From Thunnus maccoyii (taxonomy: Eukaryota > Chordata > Actinopteri > Scombriformes > Scombridae), in assembly GCF_910596095.1 (NCBI RefSeq), contig NC_056539.1, forward strand, positions 11,411,501-11,475,500: a stretch of 64,000 nt of DNA. Reading direction: 5' to 3'. The notes under the pieces were generated by a model. That model was not told the DNA's origin. It did not search any database and saw only the letters and a list, made by a program, of their open reading frames with translations. The stretch's first letter is position 1. Each line of letters starts with the position of its first letter. Below are positions 22,824 through 33,511 of the stretch, in pieces. The translations under genes and the position numbers were made by a program.

Positions 22824-23941
22824 TACATGTTACATTCAATTGACCAAATCCAATTTGAATTTACGGTAGACTACTTCATTTAAATTGTATAACACTGGAG
22901 AATTTCAAAATTGATAATTAAGTTGCTGTTATCATTTGCTCCATAGCAATGACACTGCTAAATATGCTTTGCACAGATTTAAAAATTCAAAATATACTTT
23001 ACTTCAATGTTTCTAAATCATATCAATGAAATTTTCTTTAGGCAAGTTGAATCAAAACATTGTAAGAAGATAAATATGATTTGGTCAGTTTATGTGACAT
23101 GTTTTGGCTTTTGCAAAAATGTTTTGTCAATAAAATGTAGGATATTCCAGGCAAATTCCAGGTATTGCTACAGTTAAAACCAGACATTTAAGTGTTCACT
23201 CAATGCTGTTTTAGAGACGTCATATCTATTGATATTTAAACATAGTATGTCCTGTCTCTTAAATACAATGTTGCATGTAAGAAATACATTAATGCTCTGA
23301 TCATCTTCTTTTAGACTAGATTAAATGAGAACAGACTCATTTTAGTTTGTTTTCTACCAAATAAACTTTTGCTCTCTCTGCATGTTCTCTCAGAATCTCT
23401 GTATGCTTTGCTTTTTGAGCATGAATTAAATTAACAAAAAAGACAACACTGCCTCCTTGTGAACAAAGTGTATTTTTGAAGTCTGAGCTGACACTCTTCT
23501 TATCATGAAGTTTGAACCCAATCAAGTCTCTGCCTGTTCTTGAAAAGACCCTGTAATTGCATTTTTAACAGTATCTGATGATGATGATTTTGAGACTGGT
23601 TCAGCATTAAATAAGGCCACTTTGCTTTATTATTCCTCCAAATGTAGACATTTTTAATTAATTGTGTACAACTAGGCAGCTCACTTATGTCAAATATCAT
23701 TGGATATCCTTATAGCTCACCAAACTATCACATCTGGGGAAATTTCAAAGTTGTAGCTTATGGAGGGACAGGAGTGATGCTGAAATGCAACTGCAAGGTC
23801 TTTTGTTAGCTGTTTAACTTTGTCATTCATTTTCTATTTACAGATGAAAAGTCAGAGTGAATGGTTTCTTTAAATGGACATGTTTCATTGAATAAAAAAG
23901 CTGGAGTCGCACTGATGTGGCTCAACACAACTCTTTCACTT
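22824..23941. other. 3' flank of protease copy B1
   Basis: Non-coding. It aligns with the 3' flank of A1 and A2 and ends at the insertion point of the LINE. A candidate AATAAA lies near 23130. No gene is seen. Confidence 0.55.
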
Positions 23942-26917
23942 CAATCAATCAATCAATCAATTTTTATTTATATAGCGCCATATCACAACAGAAGTCATCT
24001 CAAGGCACTTTTCACATAGAGCAGGTCAAGACCGTACTCTTTAATATACAGAGACCCAACAATTCCCCCATGAGCAAGCACTTGGCGACAGCGGTAAGGA
24101 AAAACTCCCCTTTAACGGGTAGAAACCTCAAGCAGACCCCGGCTCTTGGTGGGCGGCCATCTGCTTTGACCGGTTGGGTTGAGAGAGAGAAAGAGAGAGG
24201 GAAAGGGGGAGGGGGGACAGAAGAAAAAAATCACAACAACAACAACAACAAGCACAAGCAGCAACAGCCAGGGAAGGATGCCATCAGGACTGTGAAGGAC
24301 CACGAAGGTTCGGCCCGGGACTCAGGTTTTCCTGTGAGATGAGAAAGCACAAAAAACTCCGAGGAAGAAGCAAAGTTAGTGACATGCATTGATGTTACAT
24401 GAATGCATACAGATGGAGAGGAGGAGGAGGAGAGAGGAGCTCAGTGCATCATGGGAAGTCCCCCAGCAGTCTAGGCCTATAGCAGCATAACTAAGGGCTG
24501 ATCCAAGGCGAGCCTGGTCGGCCCTAACTATAAGCTTTATCAAAAAGGAAAGTTTTAAGCCTACTCTTAAACATAGAGAGGGTGTCTGCACCCCGGACTG
24601 AATCCGGTAGATGGTTCCATAGAAGAGGAGCCTGATAGCTGAAGGCTCTGCCTCCCATTCTACTTTTAGAGACTGTAGGGACCACCAGTAAGCCTGCATA
24701 CTGGGAGCGCAGTGTTCTAGTGGGATAATACGGTATTATGAGCTCTTCAAGATATGATGGTGCCTGACCATTAAGGGCTTTGTAAGTTAGGAGAAGGATT
24801 TTAAATTCTATTCTAAATTTTACAGGAAGCCAATGTAGTGAAGCTAAAATGGGAGAAATGTGGTCTCTTTTTCTAGTTTTAGTCAGTTTTTCTGCATCTT
24901 TTAGGGACAGGATGTGCCTGATTTTTGTGATATTACGTAAGTGAAAAAAGGCAGTCCTTGAGATTTGATTTATGTGGGAGTTAAAGGACATATCCTGATC
25001 AAAGATAACTCCCAGATTCCTTACGGTGGTGCTGGAGGCCAGGGTAATGCCATCCAGAGTAGCTTTATCATTAGATAATGTGTTTCTAAGGTGTTTAGGG
25101 CCAAGCACAATAACTTCAGTTTTATCTGAATTTAGTAGTAGAAAATTGCAGGTCATCCAGGTCTTTATGTCCTTAAGGCATGTTTGGAGTTTGTTTAACT
25201 GATTGGGTTCATCTGGCTTCACTGATAAATATAATTGGGTGTCATCTGCGTAACAATGAAAATTTATGGAGTGTTTCCTAATAATATTACCTAAAGGAAG
25301 CATATATAAGGTGAATAGAATTGGTCCAAGTACAGAACCTTGTGGAACTCCGTGTCTAACTTTTGCCTTCACGGAGGATTCATCATTAACATGTACAAAC
25401 TGAAATCGGTCTGATAAATAGGACTTAAACCAGCTTAATGCAGTTCCTTTAATGCCAATTAAATGTTCCAGTCTCTGCAAAAGGATTTGATGGTCAATTG
25501 TGTCGAATGCAGCACTAAGATCTAACAGGACAAGTATAGAGACAAATCCTTTGTCCGATGCAGTTAGGAGGTCATTTGTGACTTTCACCAGTGCTGTCTC
25601 TGTGCTATGATGCGCTCTAAATCCTGACTGAAAATCCTCAAATAAACTATAGTTATGTAGAAAGTCACATAACTGATTAGAGACTGCTTTCTCAAGGATC
25701 TTAGATAGAAATGGAAGGTTAGATATAGGTCTATAATTGGCTAAAACGCCTGAATCAAGAGTAGGCTTCTTAAGAAGAGGTTTAATTACAGCTACTTTAA
25801 AGGACTGTGGTACATAGCCTGTTACTAAAGACAGATTGATCATATCTAGTAAAGAAGTGCTCACTAAGGGTAAGGCTTCCTTAAGCAGCCTAGTTGGGAT
25901 GGGATCTAAGAGACAGGTTGATGGTTTAGCTGAACAAATCATTGAAGTTAGTTCAGACAAGTCTACTGGAGAAAAACAGTCCAAATATATGTCAGGATTT
26001 ACTGCCGTTACCAAGGTTCCTGTGTTTGGGGAGAGAACGGTGCCTGTTGAGGGCAGGAGGTGGTTAATTTTGTCTCTAATAGTTAGAATTTTATCATTAA
26101 AGAAGCTCATAAAGTCGTTACTACTGAGAGCTATAGGAATACATGGATCAGTAGAGTTATGACTCTTTGTCAGCCTGGCCAAAGTGCTGAAAAGGAACCT
26201 AGAGCAGTTTTTATTCTCTTCTATTAATGCTGAGTAATAGGCGGCTCTGGCATTACAGAGGGCCTTCCTATATGTTTTAAGACTATCTTGCCAGACTAAG
26301 CAAGATTCTTCTACTTTGGTGGAACGCCAAATCCTTTCCAATTTTCGCGATGTTTGCTTTAATTTGCGGGTTTGGGAGTTATACCATGGAGCTAACCTCT
26401 TATGTTTTATTATCTTCTTTTTTAAGGGGGCGATGGAGTTGAGTGTTTGTCTTAGTGAGCCTGCAGCACTATCAATAAGATTATCAATTTGGGAGGGACT
26501 AAAGTTAACATAAGAGTCCTCTGTAGTATTGAGACATGGCAGTGAATTCAGTACTGACGGAACTGCTTCCTTAAATTTATCTACAACACTATCAGAGAGA
26601 CATCTAGTGAGGACATTTTTGTCTAATGGTGTATAATCCAGTAATAGGAATTCAAAAGTTATTAAAAAATGACCTGATAAAATAGGATTTTGTGGAAAAA
26701 TTATTAAATGTTCAATTTCAATCCCATAAGCCAGAACAAGGTCTAGGGTGTGGTTAAGACGGTGAGTAGGATTATTTACACACTGAGAGAAGCCAATTGA
26801 GTCTAATAATGAGATAAATGCAGTGCTGAGACTGTCATTATCAACGTCCACATGAATATTAAAATCACCTACTATAATTACTTTATCTGTACTAAGGACT
26901 AAATACGACAAAAACTT
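23942..26917 (-). mobile_element. L2-type (Maui/LINE-2) retrotransposon, 5'-truncated
   Basis: An insertion of 2976 bp is present only in unit 1; unit 2 has the empty site near 53453. The + strand left end is a TCAA-type short repeat tail followed by TTTTTATTTATATAGCGCC, the familiar 3' end of fish L2 elements. A 4-base ACTT occurs at both edges (23938-23941, 26914-26917). The 5' end is truncated inside the endonuclease domain. Confidence 0.9.
24524..26917 (-). CDS. LINE ORF2 protein: partial endonuclease plus reverse transcriptase
   Basis: An unbroken frame of about 800 codons runs from the truncated 5' edge to TAA-side position 24524. It opens with the endonuclease block VGDFNIHVD and a late block [10 protein letters not shown], where SDH is usual. 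The reverse transcriptase follows, with [42 protein letters not shown] and the catalytic [11 protein letters not shown]. The C-terminus ends near [15 protein letters not shown]. The first ten residues of the open frame (26918-26947) come from host flank, not from the element. The long intact RT suggests a recent insertion, but the 5' truncation makes it dead on arrival. Confidence 0.9.
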   Translation of the reverse strand, partial: KFLSYLVLSTDKVIIVGDFNIHVDVDNDSLSTAFISLLDSIGFSQCVNNPTHRLNHTLDLVLAYGIEIEHLIIFPQNPILSGHFLITFEFLLLDYTPLDKNVLTRCLSDSVVDKFKEAVPSVLNSLPCLNTTEDSYVNFSPSQIDNLIDSAAGSLRQTLNSIAPLKKKIIKHKRLAPWYNSQTRKLKQTSRKLERIWRSTKVEESCLVWQDSLKTYRKALCNARAAYYSALIEENKNCSRFLFSTLARLTKSHNSTDPCIPIALSSNDFMSFFNDKILTIRDKINHLLPSTGTVLSPNTGTLVTAVNPDIYLDCFSPVDLSELTSMICSAKPSTCLLDPIPTRLLKEALPLVSTSLLDMINLSLVTGYVPQSFKVAVIKPLLKKPTLDSGVLANYRPISNLPFLSKILEKAVSNQLCDFLHNYSLFEDFQSGFRAHHSTETALVKVTNDLLTASDKGFVSILVLLDLSAAFDTIDHQILLQRLEHLIGIKGTALSWFKSYLSDRFQFVHVNDESSVKAKVRHGVPQGSVLGPILFTLYMLPLGNIIRKHSINFHCYADDTQLYLSVKPDEPNQLNKLQTCLKDIKTWMTCNFLLLNSDKTEVIVLGPKHLRNTLSNDKATLDGITLASSTTVRNLGVIFDQDMSFNSHINQISRTAFFHLRNITKIRHILSLKDAEKLTKTRKRDHISPILASLHWLPVKFRIEFKILLLTYKALNGQAPSYLEELIIPYYPTRTLRSQYAGLLVVPTVSKSRMGGRAFSYQAPLLWNHLPDSVRGADTLSMFKSRLKTFLFDKAYS

Positions 26918-27284
26918 GATCAATGCATTCTGAGAAGCCATCTTCAATAGCCTCGTTCTGAAACACTGTCATCCGACTGTGTTGCTATGGTGCTCAAGAA
27001 TGTAAATTTTTATAGGCTATTTACTAACAATGACTATTTTCTCTATCATTTAACAAATGGTCACTGAATTCTCATCAGAAGGTGGCAGGAGACTGTGCAC
27101 CTGTGTTATATTCCAGATTGGCTGAAGTTGCCACCTCATTGCTGTTAACTTTCTCCACTTGAAGTTTAGCTCTTTTTCTCCTAGTTGGGCCTTTGCAGAG
27201 CTTTAAAGTAAAGGTTTTTTTACTCTCAGAACAGACCCACAGTCCACGTTTGGATAGCAAACCATCAAATAGGAACCACTGCTC
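26918..27284. other. Spacer before relic C1
   Basis: It starts with protease 3' flank sequence that continues across the LINE insertion. On the - strand, 27075-27344 is open for 89 codons with a basic, non-repetitive composition (CKGPTRRKRAKLQVEKV). I do not recognise it, and it is conserved in unit 2 only to the degree expected of the duplication. Confidence 0.35.
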
Positions 27285-27371
27285 GATACCCAAAAATCCA
27301 CTATTAAGCCAAGATTCCTGAGCACAGACGCTGGATCGATTCAATCATCAGCAATCAAGGAAAGTGTATAA
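27285..27371 (+). pseudogene. Relic C1 of protease exon 5
   Basis: Only the end of exon 5 is recognisable. CCCAAAAAT, GCCAAGATTCCTGA and CTGGATCGATTCA line up with the codons for GGGPK, AKIPD and WIDS in copies A and B, followed by a terminal TAA. The downstream flank to about 27840 also matches the protease 3' flank. It shows that a third, older protease copy once stood here. Confidence 0.7.
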
Positions 27372-30016
27372 CAGTAATTTGTTGGAGACAGTGTTGTTAA
27401 TGCAGTTAAATGACTAAGCCACAGCATTTTAATTTAAATGTGTTTATTTCAGTTTCTTTGCATAACATTGGAGAACTTGAAAACTGATTATTGAGATGCA
27501 AATATCATGACTAATTCCATAAAGCAAAATTTGGACTTTTGACTTACCTTATATATTTTATTGACATACTTCATTTTGGTGCTTCCAAATGATATCAATG
27601 GCTAAATTGAAATGCATATTTGGCAGAAAAGACTAAAAGTATATGAATGTGATTTGGGTAATTTAAGAGAGTGACATGTTTTGGCTTTTTATGATCCATC
27701 TGTTTACCTGTTATTCGAATTACAATTAAATGTCATTTTATAACTGCTCAAACTATATCTTCAGGGGAAATTTCAAAGTTGTCCTTAAGGAGGAACAGGA
27801 GTGATGCTGAAATGTCTTGTGATAGTTTACATTAATTTTATGTACATCCATGAGGTATATGAACAAAAATGGGTATGGACATTAATAAGGCATTTCATTT
27901 AAAACATGCACGTTAAGCATGCTTAAAGTTATAGTACATGACATTCAGCCACTACATGTCCCACTATAGCACCAACATCTCAAACTAGGCAGTGCTGATC
28001 AAATATGGATCAAAACCTTATGACTGCATTGCTTATTTCTCGCCTCAAATGTTTTCAGAAACACACAGGAGTGTGACTTCAGTCACTGCTCAGGTTGCAT
28101 TACTCGGCTACATCCTTACATAGCACATAGTTGTTTGCTGACATCCAGTGAGGCTCAATGTCATTTATTGCACCTTTAAATAATACAAATTAAATATGAC
28201 TCTATATACAGTAAGAGGAATAAATTAGTTTTTACTGTCAGAGTTCTTGTGTTGAGGACATTTTAAGAACAGAATGTGTCTGCTTTTGGCCACACTGGTG
28301 TCATTTAAATGAGACAATACAATGCAAGTTGTGGGTATTATGGTGGAAATTGGGTCTTTGACACTGAAAATATACACAATCTCACTTCAGTGGCATCTTA
28401 CTTGAGGCAAATGCACAGCAATAATGGAATTATAATTAACATGTTATTAAACAATTTGAATTAGCTTAACACTTACCATTCAGTAGATGTGATTCAGCAT
28501 CAAAAAATAATGTTTAATGTGGTTAAATCAGTCTGCATTGATCTATAAATTAATATGAGTGATTCTTACAATACTGGTTGTCCAGAGCTGCATAATAACT
28601 TTCTGTATGAAAAGCATCTCTTTCAGTTCATTAAATCCCTGCAGCCATCTGAAAGCAGCAGGACTGCTACTGTTTCCAAATGTCACTTTGGAGAACACTG
28701 GAGCTCCACACTAAGTCAAACAGAAATTAAATTTGTCTAATACAGCAGAAATATCTACTCTTTAAATAACCTGTCCTGTGTTCTCCTTTGAGAGAAAAAT
28801 CCAAAGTCAAAAGGGAGAAATGTAGATTCTAAAGTCTTTGATTTCATGATGGCATCTCCTAGATTTACTTTAATTCCATGAAACTCGGTTTTGCTATAGC
28901 TAGACTCCTTATTTCAATGCAGGAAATCAAATCTTGCATAAAGCAACAACATGGCGTTCAATCATAGGCAGAGCAGACGGTCACACTGAGCCAGACAGCT
29001 ACGTAACACTAGAGCCACAGACTCTGAACAACAACCCACAGTAATTTTCCTGCTAAAGAAGTCTCCTTTTTTTAATCTAACTTTAACAAACAAAATAACT
29101 TAAACAGTGAGGAGTTGTACTTATGTGTCTTACCACACTTTGCCAACATCTAAGGCAATACTATCTGGCCTAAATACATACACCTTTTGTCTTCTATATA
29201 TTCATACATTTCACTCCAAATATAATAAGGTCAGGTGCTACATATCTTGGAATAACCTGCATATTGCCCAAGGAATCCTCCATGTCTTACTGACTTTCCT
29301 GAGTGTGAGTGAGGAACATTAGGGTCACAGTGGAACACTTCGTGCAGTGCTGAATGTCTTTCCTGTCTCAGCACTGGAAGGCCGAGGGTCCAGTGATTGT
29401 CCAATTAAGTACTTCCATTAGAAACTCAAAAGGAATGGTATCTAGTGATTCTAGACACAGTATATATATCACTGAATGTTCTTAATAAGTTCTTAATGAT
29501 GACAGATAATCAAGGTACCATATTCTGCTGTCACACAACTAGGGCAGAGGAAGTGGTTTATGATATAAATCTATACTTCTTGTAAGTTTCAACACTAACC
29601 ATGTCAGCACATTTCAAACAGATATGAAAAAGACCCAGAGTAAACTGGAATCAGATACTGCTCCCAAAAATAATTATTTTATTTTCAATTAATTAAAGCG
29701 AGGGAGACTTTTATCAAGAACTCACTCTACACGTCTGTCAGCTGGACTCTATTGTGCAGTTCTATCCATTCCATATTCACTCCTATTTTAACTTTTGCCA
29801 CTTAATTTTCTGTTGTGTTCACTTCATACTGCTCTAGTTCTTTTTGGTGCATTGTAAGGAGTCCTTGGGTGTTCGGTGGGGTGCGACAGCAAATAAAATG
29901 AATTATTATTATTAGTATTATTAAATAGTACAAAAAATGGAAGGCTTCAGGCTTATGCAGTGCAAAGAAAGGGGATGCATTAAAGAATTATGATAAAAAA
30001 AAGCTTAATCAAAATG
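27372..30016. other. Gene-free stretch, unit 1
   Basis: I see no gene. Bases 27372-27840 are decayed protease 3' flank. Compared with unit 2 (53909-56838), this copy lacks about 520 bp in three places between 27984 and 28304, and has about 240 bp (about 28940-29179) that unit 2 lacks. Short ORFs at 28555-28740 and 29107-29322 have no supporting features. Confidence 0.5.
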
Positions 30017-30215
30017 CAAGGCAAGGCAGGTTTATTTATATAGCACATTTCAGCAACAAGGAAATTCAAGGTTCTTTACATAAAACATTTAAGCATCAAG
30101 ATAGAGTGCAAAAGAAACAACATAAAAGGACATTTAAATACAAACAGAAAGAGTCATTAAAGAGCTAAGAGAACAGAAAATAAAAACAAGCTAAAATAGA
30201 ACACTGTGGGGCTGT
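30017..30215. repeat. LINE/SINE 3'-end fragment
   Basis: GGCAAGGCAGGTTTATTTAT and ATAGCACATTTCAGCAACAAG are typical of the short fragments derived from L2-like 3' ends found throughout fish genomes. A matching copy lies at 56839-57037. Confidence 0.65.
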
Positions 30216-30763
30216 GCTGGACCCTCAGGATATTAGTCACAAAATATGTATGCAAATCAAATGAATAGCCTACACTGTCACTACACACTATCCAGTTGAC
30301 TGTTTGCCCTCCTTAACAGTGTAACTAGGCATGGCATGCCTGTCAAGCTTTAGATCTCTCCACATACAGAGATATGCATGGGCGTATATTAAGATCAATA
30401 TCTAAAGAGTTTGGGGAGTGGTGTCTTTTCTATCACCTTTCAAAAACAAAAACACAAGACCAAAAATATAAGGAATAGATTAAACTGTGTTTATATGTAA
30501 CATACACTGCAAATGTTACTATGCCCATTTATGTAAATAGCTTACTACCCACATTAGTAACCCGTATTAATTCAAAAGGGACATGTCATTAGCTAAGTAT
30601 ATTAATATGTGGTGTTACATACCCATTCAAGGCAATAAATAATCACTGGGAACCAAGATGCTACAATGTCTGAGAGTAAGAGTTTAGAGTAACAATAGCG
30701 GTTCTGTCGTGCTCTTTGTTTGATTTGGGTAAGTCTATACCATGGATCTATTATAAGAACTGA
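30216..30763. other. Gene-free spacer before the Harbinger end
   Basis: Non-coding sequence shared with 57038-57591 in unit 2. No gene or repeat is recognised. Confidence 0.45.
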
Positions 30764-32137
30764 GGGGTGTACTATGAAGTAAGTTTGACATAGCCAGGCT
30801 TTCTTTGCGTTAGCTGGCTCAACAAAACCTAAAACCCCACTCAGCAATAATGGGTATTGCGTGTCCCCATAAAAGAGGGCGTTTGGCACATCATTTGAAT
30901 CTTCTTCTGCAGAAAATGGACTGATCGTGTGCTGCCTACTTCAATCAAGAGGAACAGGTTGTTAGAATGGATAGCTATGAAGAATATAAAAATATTATTA
31001 TGGCAAAAAGCAATACTGTTGCTGAAAATAAGGCAAGAGAGGAATGCTGGCAGAAAATTGTGTAAATTTGAAAGTTAATATATTTATTTTACTACCCAAT
31101 GTACTCTCAATGTCTCCCGTTTATTTCTATCGTGAAAACTGTAGAGCTCTTAAACTTTAAACTTGATACAGCATATTTAAACATTATACTCAAGAACTGC
31201 ATTTAGGTCTGACACTGTCCCATAATGAAGGATAAGTGAAAATAACTTCACTCTTTGGCCAAATCAAAGTGAAATGAATTTTATTGATTGAATATGATCT
31301 ATGACAAATACCAATAGACTAATCAATTTTCTATTCCATTAGCTGTGGTACCAGCAGTGTAAAACAGACTTGGCAGCAAATCAGGACAAAGTATAAAAAC
31401 ATAACCCAAAGTGTAGCTGTTGTGCTTTCATCATTTTTTAGTATATGGATGATATGGTGTGTAAAGTGTTAATATTATCTGAAGCAAACAGGAAAAAAAT
31501 GACAGGAGGAAGATTGGAGAGGGGGCATCTCCACCAGACTACACAATTTATTTTATTTATAATATTTTATAATATTTTATTATTTTTATCATGTGGACCC
31601 AATTATAACTAATGTATCGATGAAAGGCTTGTGGTAGTCTGCACATAGGCTTAACTGCCTCATATGCAACACTCCAACACTTCTCCAAGTGACTTCAACA
31701 ATGCAAATGGTAAGGGTTTTACATTTTGTAGTAGTCTTATGTCCATCTTATAAAGTGAGCTTTGCGCCATGCTAAATGAATCATGAACACAGTACAACAT
31801 CAACATGACTAAAAAAGTCTATCCCAGTCATCTCTGTTGCTTGATGAACACCTCAGTGTCCTATCAACTAAAACTATTTTTACAGGTTCAAGCAGACAAT
31901 GTGAAGTCCCTCTATAAACTGAACCTGGAGCTGGACATTAAAAAGAAAGAAGAGTTGGAGATTAAAAAGATCAAACTAGAAATTGAGCAACTGGAGTATG
32001 AGAAGGCGGTATTGCAGTGGATGGTACCTGAAAATGTTTTTGGTTAAGCATGATTGACATTGTATGCTTTGACTTTTTTCTCTTTTCCCAGCAAAGGCAG
32101 ACATTATTAAGAAACAGGGAAACACATCCTGTGATTG

Positions 32138-32172
32138 GTTTATTTATTTATTTATTTATTTATTTATTTTTC
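32138..32172. repeat. TTTA microsatellite
   Basis: A run of about eight TTTA units lies between the Harbinger coiled-coil exon and the HARBI1 end. Shorter versions occur at 59299-59323, and TTG repeats at 1357-1380 and 60447-60466. Confidence 0.8.
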
Positions 32173-32530
32173 TTGTTGTTACATGAAAAATTGTTCAGTG
32201 ATGGCCTGTCTGATGGCTTTACCAGCGGGGTGATCAAGGGTGATGGGGTCGACAACATTGGAGGGGCTCTCTCTTTCCTTATAGTGGCAATGTTGTGGAA
32301 CACCGCACATGCTGATGTTATTTGGCAAGCCCGCTTGGGAGAGACCCTCAGGCCATGGAGGCAGTTGAAACAGGAGTTGAATACCCTGACAGTCAACTCT
32401 ATCCTGACCCTGCATTTACCGAGGGCCACATTAAAACACCTTTGTAATGGTGTCTGTGGGTCAGGATAAGGGGTCATCAAGTATCGTCTACATGCGTATT
32501 CTCTGTCCCCCAGTAGAAGTCCTTTAAAAT
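32160..32530 (-). pseudogene. HARBI1-like transposase, C-terminal fragment (M3)
   Basis: It has the same landmarks as the M1 copy (LLLGDRGY, TPYPDP, SPKRACQITSACAVFHNIATI), with VFNSCFNCLHG in place of VIKSCFNCLRG. The frame runs to a poly-Lys end in the TTTA-repeat tract at about 32140-32170. It is a fragment only. Confidence 0.75.
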
Positions 32531-32544
32531 GTTGTGTTAAGGGT

Positions 32545-33440
32545 CAGGCTGCAGCTATAACGTTGGTCCTGTGGTTGCTTCCTCCTCCACACTCTGTTGT
32601 TTCTGATTCCACAGCGCGATATTCAGCCTTGTATCATGAAACTAGTTTTCTTCCAAATATGATGATATTTTAAAGTATTTAGTAGAATGATATTTTAGTG
32701 TCTGCTTTTCCCTATTGCTAGATGGAGTGTTTTGGGAGACCCACCTTTGAGAGGGGAACTCTGGGTGCAGGCAACATGGAGGGAAGTTAAACATTATTCA
32801 TTTCCATATACTACCCACACTGTAACGATACAGTGCTGGTTGAAAATCAGCAAAGTTTCCCTTTAATACATCCATGGTCTACACTCTAGCAACTCCAGCC
32901 AAACTTGCATTTGTGTTTCCTTTGCAAAAACCTGTTGGTTATTCCTCATACTCAAATACTTTCTCTTTTAAAAGCAAAGCATACTGTTTGAAAATACAAA
33001 CATTATAGCATAAATCTAAGCACTGTGTTGCTTGTCCGCGTATGTTTTTCTATATAAGCACTCAAACCATCCAAGGGTTATGTTAGAATGAATAAGATTT
33101 CATTAATTACAACAAGGGTAATAACATAGATTACAATTTTATTTAGAATACTGTACTATAACGCTAAGGCTAAATAGTTCTACCCTGCAATACTCAAATA
33201 ATGCTGTCTTTATATCCATACCTTAAATCATCAGTACAAACTTGAAAACACATGAATGAATCACATCAGAGTCATCAATAAACCACACACACCATATGTA
33301 ATTCATCAAACACTGAATAAAGACTTTTGACTTGTTCCTTGAAAATCTAACCTTTGTGATAAGGGCCTCCTCCTCAAAACCACATTGTTTGCATATGCAC
33401 ACTACACAAACGCTTCCTTCTTTCTCTAATACAGCAGAGC
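32545..33440. other. Repeat R copy and shortened 5' flank of gene A2
   Basis: Bases 32545-32892 are repeat R with an unoccupied CTCTAGCA hAT-1 target. The flank then follows gene A1 up to 33261 and jumps to the base matching 3510, leaving out 569 bp. Only 250 bp separate this join from the ATG. No gene is seen. Confidence 0.6.
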
Positions 33441-33448
33441 ATTTAAAG
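33441..33448 (+). promoter_or_regulatory. Possible TATA-like box of gene A2
   Basis: ATTTAAAG lies 64-71 bases before the ATG at 33512, as in A1. It is a weak candidate judged by sequence alone. Confidence 0.25.
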
Positions 33449-33511
33449 ACTGAAATTGTCGGTGATGTGTGCCATTGATCTTCAGTAGCTCAAGTGGACT
33501 GTGATCTCACC

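Larger units (their letters stand above)
791..31592. repeat. Large tandem duplication, unit 1 (approximate limits)
   Basis: The unit carries protease copies A1, B1 and C1, hAT-1, hAT-2 with ERV, the LINE, and the Harbinger start. It matches unit 2 almost base for base outside indels, with perhaps 1-3% substitutions by eye. Limits are set at a shared GTGGACCCA point in the Harbinger exon and are only approximate. Confidence 0.8.
30764..32540. mobile_element. PIF/Harbinger element M3 at the unit 1/2 junction
   Basis: It begins with the terminal motif GGGGTGTACTATGAA (30764-30778), whose inverse ends the element at 61922 in unit 3. On the + strand are pieces of the Myb/SANT-like gene. Exon 1 starts at ATG 30916 and reads AYFNQEEQVV..MDSYEEYKN after an early stop. 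Exon 2 near 31371-31412 reads WQQIRTKYKNITQ. Exon 3 is cut off at about 31545. Late exons are at about 31600-31707 and 31886-32047. On the - strand is the HARBI1 C-terminal exon (32160-32530). It is then joined directly to repeat R at about 32545, skipping about 480 bp found in M1. Confidence 0.8.

Noticed and set aside
28555-28740. A 61-codon + strand frame (also at 55615-55800).
   Set aside because: It is short, has no recognisable domain, and is kept in both units only because they are recent duplicates.
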